DNA of 64,000 bases from Argonema galeatum A003/A1 (GTDB lineage Bacteria; Cyanobacteriota; Cyanobacteriia; Cyanobacteriales; Aerosakkonemataceae). Below are positions 60,125 through 64,000 of this stretch, in pieces. The notes under the pieces were generated by a model. The model was not told the origin of the DNA. It was given only the letters and a program-made list of their open reading frames with translations, and did not search any database. A program made the translations under genes and the position numbers. The stretch is from contig NZ_JAIQZM010000001.1 of the NCBI RefSeq assembly GCF_023333595.1, positions 529,917-593,916 of the forward strand, written 5' to 3'. Position 1 is the stretch's first letter, and every line of letters begins with the position of its first letter.

Positions 60125-61477
60125 ATGTCAGTTCCGGTTGTTACGCTGAAGGTTACAGAAAGTCAGCAGTCTTTACTCATTCAAAAACCCGCCTCCGGGC
60201 TGTCTTTGCAAGGCAGTATAAGGGTTCCGGGAGATAAGTCCATTTCCCACCGCGCTCTCATGTTGGGTGCTTTAGCTCAAGGAGAAACCCAAATCCGGGG
60301 ACTTCTTTTAGGGGAAGACCCCCGCAGTACGGCTGAATGTTTCCGCGCTTTGGGGGCAGAAATTTCCGAGCTGAATACTGAATTAGTGCGGGTTAAAGGT
60401 ATTGGATCGGGCCAACTACTAGAACCCCATGATATTTTGAATGCGGGTAACTCCGGTACTACCTTGCGGCTGATGCTGGGAATTTTGGCTTCTCACCCAG
60501 GGCGATTTTTTGCGGTGACGGGGGATAGTTCGCTGCGATCGCGTCCGATGTCCCGCGTCGTGCAACCGTTGCAGCAGATGGGTGCTACAATCTGGGGACG
60601 CAAGGGCAATTCGTTAGCACCGCTAGCAATTCAGGGACAGCAGCTAAAGCCGATTACCTACAATTCTCCCATTGCTTCAGCCCAAGTTAAATCCTGCATC
60701 CTCCTGGCTGGTTTAATGACGGAAGGACAAACGACAGTTATTGAACCTGCTCTTTCCCGCGACCACTCAGAACGGATGCTGAAGGCTTTTGGGGCCCAAG
60801 TCAGCCAAAACCCGGAAAATAATAGCGTTACTGTTACTGGCCTTGCTAAACTTTCAGGACAATCTGTTATTGTACCTGGGGATATCAGTTCGGCGGCTTT
60901 CTGGTTGGTGGCAGGTGCGATCGTACCAGATTCTGAGTTATTAATCGAAAATGTCGGCGTCAATCCCACCCGTACTGGAATTCTGGAAGCTCTTGGTATG
61001 ATGGGAGCGGATATTCAGTTGGAAAATGAGCGGGAAGTTGCTGGCGAACCTGTGGCAGATTTGCGAGTACGCCATAGTGGACTGAAGGCTTGTCAAATTT
61101 CCGGTGATATTATACCGCGTTTGATTGATGAGATTCCGATTTTAGCGGTTGCGGCAGTATTTGCGGAAGGTACGACGGTGATTCGGGATGCGGCGGAGTT
61201 GCGGGTGAAAGAGAGCGATCGCATTTCTGTTATCGCGTCCCAACTCAACCTGATGGGTGCTAAAGTGACGGAATTACCCGATGGTATGGAAATTGTGGGC
61301 GGTACGCCTTTAGCTGGTACGGATGTGGATAGTCATACAGATCATCGGATAACGATGAGTTTAGCGATCGCATCTCTCAACGCTTCTGGTACAACTACTA
61401 TTAACGGTGCCGAAGCAGCTAGCATCTCTTATCCAAATTTTACCACCACCCTGCAACAAATCTGCGGTCAAGCGTAG
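60125..61477 (+). CDS. aroA: 3-phosphoshikimate 1-carboxyvinyltransferase (EPSP synthase)
   Basis: 450 residues. Joins shikimate-3-phosphate and PEP in aromatic amino-acid synthesis. [20 protein letters not shown] near 30-49 (S3P site), [18 protein letters not shown] near 99-116 (PEP region), [46 protein letters not shown] and [19 protein letters not shown]. Length and motifs suggest the class II-like bacterial group; I did not test that. The start ATG is 6 bases after AATCTATCCC, with no clear ribosome site. Confidence 0.97.
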   Translation: MSVPVVTLKVTESQQSLLIQKPASGLSLQGSIRVPGDKSISHRALMLGALAQGETQIRGLLLGEDPRSTAECFRALGAEISELNTELVRVKGIGSGQLLEPHDILNAGNSGTTLRLMLGILASHPGRFFAVTGDSSLRSRPMSRVVQPLQQMGATIWGRKGNSLAPLAIQGQQLKPITYNSPIASAQVKSCILLAGLMTEGQTTVIEPALSRDHSERMLKAFGAQVSQNPENNSVTVTGLAKLSGQSVIVPGDISSAAFWLVAGAIVPDSELLIENVGVNPTRTGILEALGMMGADIQLENEREVAGEPVADLRVRHSGLKACQISGDIIPRLIDEIPILAVAAVFAEGTTVIRDAAELRVKESDRISVIASQLNLMGAKVTELPDGMEIVGGTPLAGTDVDSHTDHRITMSLAIASLNASGTTTINGAEAASISYPNFTTTLQQICGQA

Positions 61478-61550
61478 GTCGATCTGAGGTTTTCCCCCCT
61501 CCCCGTAGACGGGGAGGGGGTTAGGGGGTGGGGTTTCCTCAGCACTTATA

Positions 61551-61592
61551 GCTAGGGGCTAGGGGCTAGGGGCTAGGGGCTAGGGGCTAGGC
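61551..61592. repeat. GGGGCTA tandem array
   Basis: GGGGCTAGGGGCTAGGGGCT runs of six perfect 7-mers after aroA. Also at 59963-59982 and 62706-62736. Confidence 0.9.
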
Positions 61593-61613
61593 CCAAAAAT
61601 AAGGCGCTTTCTA

Positions 61614-62006
61614 TTATGCAGTCAATTGAATTGAATTGTTTTCTAACCACTTGGCAAGAGAATCTTGGTTTTCTTTGTCTGTTGCTAACTCCTGCATCAT
61701 CGCCACAACTTCCATTTCTGGAACTTCCAAGAAATATCCATTTAACCCCAGAAAGGTGTACATCACCATAAAAGCTGTTCTTTTATTCCCATCGATAAAA
61801 GGATGATTTTTTGCCAAAGCATATCCATAAGCTGCTGCTAAATCAAATAATGTTGGTTCGCTGTATGTAAACAAATGTCGAGGTCTGGCTAAACTAGCTG
61901 AAAGAAGATTTTCCTCTCTAATACCCAGACTTCCGCCATGCTGGGTAATTTGATCTGCATGGATAGATTTAGCAATATTTTCGGATATCCAAATCGGTTC
62001 GCTCAC
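61614..62006 (-). CDS. doc: Doc-like Fic-domain toxin
   Basis: 130 residues. Fic/Doc fold: ISENIAKSIHADQITQHGGS, LFDLAAAYGYALAKNHPFID and HPFIDGNKRTAFMVMYTFLG, the full Fic motif HPFxDGNKRT at residues 68-77. Death-on-curing toxins phosphorylate EF-Tu (or use other AMP-like transfers). Overlaps the antitoxin start by 4 bases (ATGA). Confidence 0.93.
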   Translation of the reverse strand: MSEPIWISENIAKSIHADQITQHGGSLGIREENLLSASLARPRHLFTYSEPTLFDLAAAYGYALAKNHPFIDGNKRTAFMVMYTFLGLNGYFLEVPEMEVVAMMQELATDKENQDSLAKWLENNSIQLTA

Positions 62007-62227
62007 TTGGCAAGTTCCCGCAAAGCATTTTTATATTTTTCACTGCCTTGTTTGTAAATTTCCATTGCTTTTTCAAAGTCAGGATCGCGGGTAGTAATTT
62101 GAATTCCCTCGGCGGTTTCGGTGATAAAAATGCTATCTCCTTCACCGACTTTCAGTTTTTCTAATAGTTCGGTTGGCAAAGTTATGCCTAAAGAGTCTCC
62201 GATTTTTTGAATTGCGAGCGCATACAT
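62003..62227 (-). CDS. AbrB/MazE-type antitoxin
   Basis: 74 residues. SpoVT-AbrB swapped-hairpin domain: IQKIGDSLGITLPTELLEKL, KVGEGDSIFITETAEGIQIT near 10-45, then a C-terminal tail (KAMEIYKQGSEKYKNALREL) likely inhibiting Doc. Replaces the Phd antitoxin usual for Doc. ATG 62227. Confidence 0.92.
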   Translation of the reverse strand: MYALAIQKIGDSLGITLPTELLEKLKVGEGDSIFITETAEGIQITTRDPDFEKAMEIYKQGSEKYKNALRELAK

Positions 62228-62260
62228 AAAGTTACCTCAAAACGATTACTTCTGTTCTTC

Positions 62261-62293
62261 AGAAACCCGGTTTCTCGGAGAAACCGGGTTTCT
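62261..62293. repeat. AGAAACCCGGTTTCT hairpin, second copy
   Basis: Identical to 58993-59025 in its arms, with a 3-base loop; lies just 5' of the antitoxin gene, so it may affect its transcript. Confidence 0.85.
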
Positions 62294-62367
62294 TTCTTGT
62301 GCTTCTATCATTGCCCAACTTTTAAAATTTGTTCTGCTGTCATTATTTGATTATAATAATATTAAGA

Positions 62368-62393
62368 GTAGGGTGCGTTGCAACGCACCCTAC
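62368..62393. repeat. perfect 26-bp palindrome after gatC
   Basis: GTAGGGTGCGTT-GC-AACGCACCCTAC, perfect. Placed 8 bases beyond the gatC stop, possibly a transcript-end hairpin though no T run follows on that strand. Confidence 0.8.
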
Positions 62394-62401
62394 GGAAAAT
62401 G

Positions 62402-62695
62402 TCACTCGTCAGTACTTAGGATTTGGGGCACTTTGAAAAAATCGTCATCTCGATCGGGCGCACAGCTGAGAATAGCTTCCCTGTCAGGATAGGGGCGCAG
62501 CTCGTCTTGTCGAGTAATGTTGCTAACATGGATCGCTCTTGTTGTAGGCTGCACGTTACTAACATCTAGCTCGCTGAGCTGTTCAAAATACTCCAGAATG
62601 CTGCCCATTTGGGTGGTAAATTGTTCCTCTTCGGCTGGCGTCAGTTCGAGGCGGGCAAGATTAGCGACTTTGTGGACTTGTTCGCGGTCAATCAT
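62402..62695 (-). CDS. gatC: Asp-tRNA(Asn)/Glu-tRNA(Gln) amidotransferase subunit C
   Basis: 97 residues. Smallest subunit of GatCAB, stabilising GatA and forming part of the tRNA-dependent transamidation pathway. [20 protein letters not shown] near 6-25, [20 protein letters not shown] and a C-terminal [20 protein letters not shown] and FFKVPQILS. Normal length. gatA and gatB are not in the window. Confidence 0.95.
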   Translation of the reverse strand: MIDREQVHKVANLARLELTPAEEEQFTTQMGSILEYFEQLSELDVSNVQPTTRAIHVSNITRQDELRPYPDREAILSCAPDRDDDFFKVPQILSTDE

Positions 62696-62736
62696 GGCAT
62701 TGATATAGCTAGGGGCTAGGGGCTAGGGGCTAGGGT

Positions 62737-62783
62737 TTGGTGGAATTAAGAACGTCCTAACTGCCGAGAAGGTTGCTATAATT
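62737..62783. repeat. GTTTGGTGGAATTAAGAACG repeat, copy 2
   Basis: GGTGGAATTAAGAACGTCCT then AACTGCCGAGAAGGTTGC. See 60005-60053. Confidence 0.85.
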
Positions 62784-62863
62784 AATAATTGGTGATTGGT
62801 CATTAATCATCAGTCATTTGTAAGGAATTAATGACTAATGACTAATCACTAATGACTAAATAG

Positions 62864-63385
62864 CTAAAAGAACACATCCATCTGGGATCGGCCCGTCGTC
62901 TTCAGCCAGTTTTGGGCTTCGATGTAGTTGTTCGGAGCCTGCTGAATAGCTTGCTTCCAATACTCAGCCGCTTTATCGTAAAAAGCTTCGGCTTCTTCAG
63001 ACTTATCAGCTTCCTTAGCCTTTTCTCCCAGGTAGTGATAAATTACAGCAATATTGTTGAATGCTGAGGGATGGCGGGGGTTGAGTTCGATCGCTTGATA
63101 ATAGTACTCCAAAGCCCGATCGTGTTCGCCGTTGCTGGCATGGATCAGCCCAATATTGTAGAGGACATAGCTGCGATCGTAAGGGTCTTCTTCTAGCTTT
63201 AGTGCTTCATAATAGTTGTCCAGGGCTTCGGCGTATTCTCCATCCGCCTGAGCAGACATACCGTCGCGGTAGTAGACGAAAGCTTCTTTTGCTTTCTTGT
63301 TGGCAGGCAGAATTTTCAGAATTATGTCTGCCATGACGGTAAAACTTTTGTCGATGAAGTTGTCATTGCGTTGCGTTCTTGGCAT
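62864..63385 (-). CDS. ycf3: photosystem I assembly protein Ycf3
   Basis: 173 residues from ATG 63385 ([13 protein letters not shown]), matching the family start; upstream codons to 63481 are repeats. Three TPR units, e.g. [40 protein letters not shown] and [20 protein letters not shown], which scaffold PSI subunit assembly at the thylakoid. Ends [12 protein letters not shown] as expected. Confidence 0.97.
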   Translation of the reverse strand: MPRTQRNDNFIDKSFTVMADIILKILPANKKAKEAFVYYRDGMSAQADGEYAEALDNYYEALKLEEDPYDRSYVLYNIGLIHASNGEHDRALEYYYQAIELNPRHPSAFNNIAVIYHYLGEKAKEADKSEEAEAFYDKAAEYWKQAIQQAPNNYIEAQNWLKTTGRSQMDVFF

Positions 63386-63403
63386 ATAGCCTCTGTTTAA
63401 CCT

Positions 63404-63460
63404 ATTTTCTTTTGATTTTTGAATGAGTGACTTGTGACTTTTGAATGAGTGACTTTTCCA
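63404..63460. repeat. TTTTGAATGAGTGAC repeats
   Basis: TTGAATGAGTGACTTGTGAC then TTTTGAATGAGTGACTTTT; separates ycf3 from comB. Confidence 0.75.
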
Positions 63461-63461
63461 G

Positions 63462-64000
63462 TTACCCCTTAACCAAAACACCAGGTTCGCGCTGAATAGG
63501 CAGAACGTCCAACAGATCGGTTTGTACGCAATATTTTAAATCTTCGTGGCAGTTCAAGCGAAGTAGGCGTTTGCCGTGACTGGCATGGTGCATCAGTTCT
63601 AGCAATCGATCTTGCCATTGGAGGTAAAGGGCGATCGCACCTAGAGCCTCATCGTTGCCAGCAATATCGTCTATATTCCCATTCTGTGCTGTCAGGAGGC
63701 TGTGTGCTACAGCACCAGCACAAGCAGTATCCTCCAAGGAAAAACTGCCTTCCCAACCGCTACCGACAATCCAGACTGTTTCTGGTTGCAGAGCTTGGAC
63801 ATACTCTACGACAGCTTTGCGATTCACAAATGCGGCTGCCAGAACCGTCTCGGCATCCTGGACTCGCTGCAAAGCGCGGGTGCCGTTTGTGGTGCTGATG
63901 AACAAACGGCGTCCTTCCACGCGCTCTGGGGTGCAATCAAGGGGAGAATTACCCATATCGCAGCCAGCTACTTTCGCCCCGCCGCGTTCCCCGGCGCGGA
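63462..64000 (-). CDS. comB: 2-phosphosulfolactate phosphatase (ComB-like), cut by window edge
   Basis: The frame stays open from the stop at 63462 to the window edge, 179 codons visible; the start lies to the right. Family: [20 protein letters not shown], then [40 protein letters not shown] and [20 protein letters not shown]. The Asp/Glu-rich GNSPL and [17 protein letters not shown] regions are typical. ComB dephosphorylates phosphosulfolactate; in cyanobacteria its wider role is unclear. An internal ATG (63956) is not the start because upstream sequence is conserved. Confidence 0.93.
   Translation of the reverse strand, partial: RAGERGGAKVAGCDMGNSPLDCTPERVEGRRLFISTTNGTRALQRVQDAETVLAAAFVNRKAVVEYVQALQPETVWIVGSGWEGSFSLEDTACAGAVAHSLLTAQNGNIDDIAGNDEALGAIALYLQWQDRLLELMHHASHGKRLLRLNCHEDLKYCVQTDLLDVLPIQREPGVLVKG

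Overview
The window is a piece of a filamentous cyanobacterial chromosome, probably an Oscillatoriales-type genome (Microcoleus/Oscillatoria/Kamptonema-like; the genus is inference). Support comes from the photosystem genes psb28 and ycf3, the very frequent HIP1 octamer GCGATCGC, an XisH/XisI pair, a TPR-CHAT protein, PAP/fibrillin, many Uma2 and DUF29 paralogs, heptanucleotide tandem repeats (STRR) and dense small palindromic repeats. Both edges cut a gene: an IS607-type serine recombinase on the left and comB on the right.

Layout. 0-3.4 kb: the tnpA end of an IS607-family element abuts a TPR-CHAT gene that appears to have lost its signal peptide. 3.7-21.3 kb: mostly core metabolism and maintenance (flavin reductase, dienelactone hydrolase, cobM, AI-2E-type permease, cysS, CobW/G3E GTPase, dtd, a frameshifted mutY, psb28, moaB, YdcF, two glycosyltransferases, recJ, GNAT). 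21.7-35.9 kb: an accessory island of toxin-antitoxin (TA) and other two-gene modules: two Uma2 genes, a truncated pair meeting a truncated HicA/HicB, two near-duplicate DUF433/DUF5615 modules, a PIN remnant, a UPF0175/DUF3368 remnant, HigB/HigA, DUF6883/DUF4926, XisH/XisI, a dynamin-like GTPase beside a glycine-zipper peptide and an HTH protein, a frameshifted PIN toxin with its antitoxin, DUF6888/DUF6887 and a PD-(D/E)XK nuclease. Most modules are separated by one degenerate HIP1-containing spacer repeat. 36.4-39.4 kb: PAP/fibrillin and glmS. 39.5-43.3 kb: a second accessory patch (two paralogous PD-(D/E)XK-like proteins, Uma2, DUF29, a third DUF433/DUF5615 module). 43.4-64 kb: carB, CHAD protein, tRNA-Val, radC, lipid kinase, a TnpB-related protein, a P-type ATPase, recF, aroA, Doc/AbrB, gatC, ycf3 and comB.

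Several things are visible only by reading bases rather than ORF calls: an 83-bp element shared by the 5' sides of cobM and moaB; TIR elements with TA target duplications, one sitting inside another repeat whose unoccupied copy is also in the window; a recombination joint truncating both a HicA toxin and an unrelated gene at one base pair; single-base frameshifts in mutY and a PIN toxin; and a 90-bp duplication of a nuclease gene 3' end bracketing a small TA-like pair. The most unusual protein is a 546-residue TnpB-related protein in which I can find the RuvC-I Asp and RuvC-II Glu but no RuvC-III acid and no zinc ribbon, with hairpins at its 3' end. Family names come from recognition of motifs, not from a database search.
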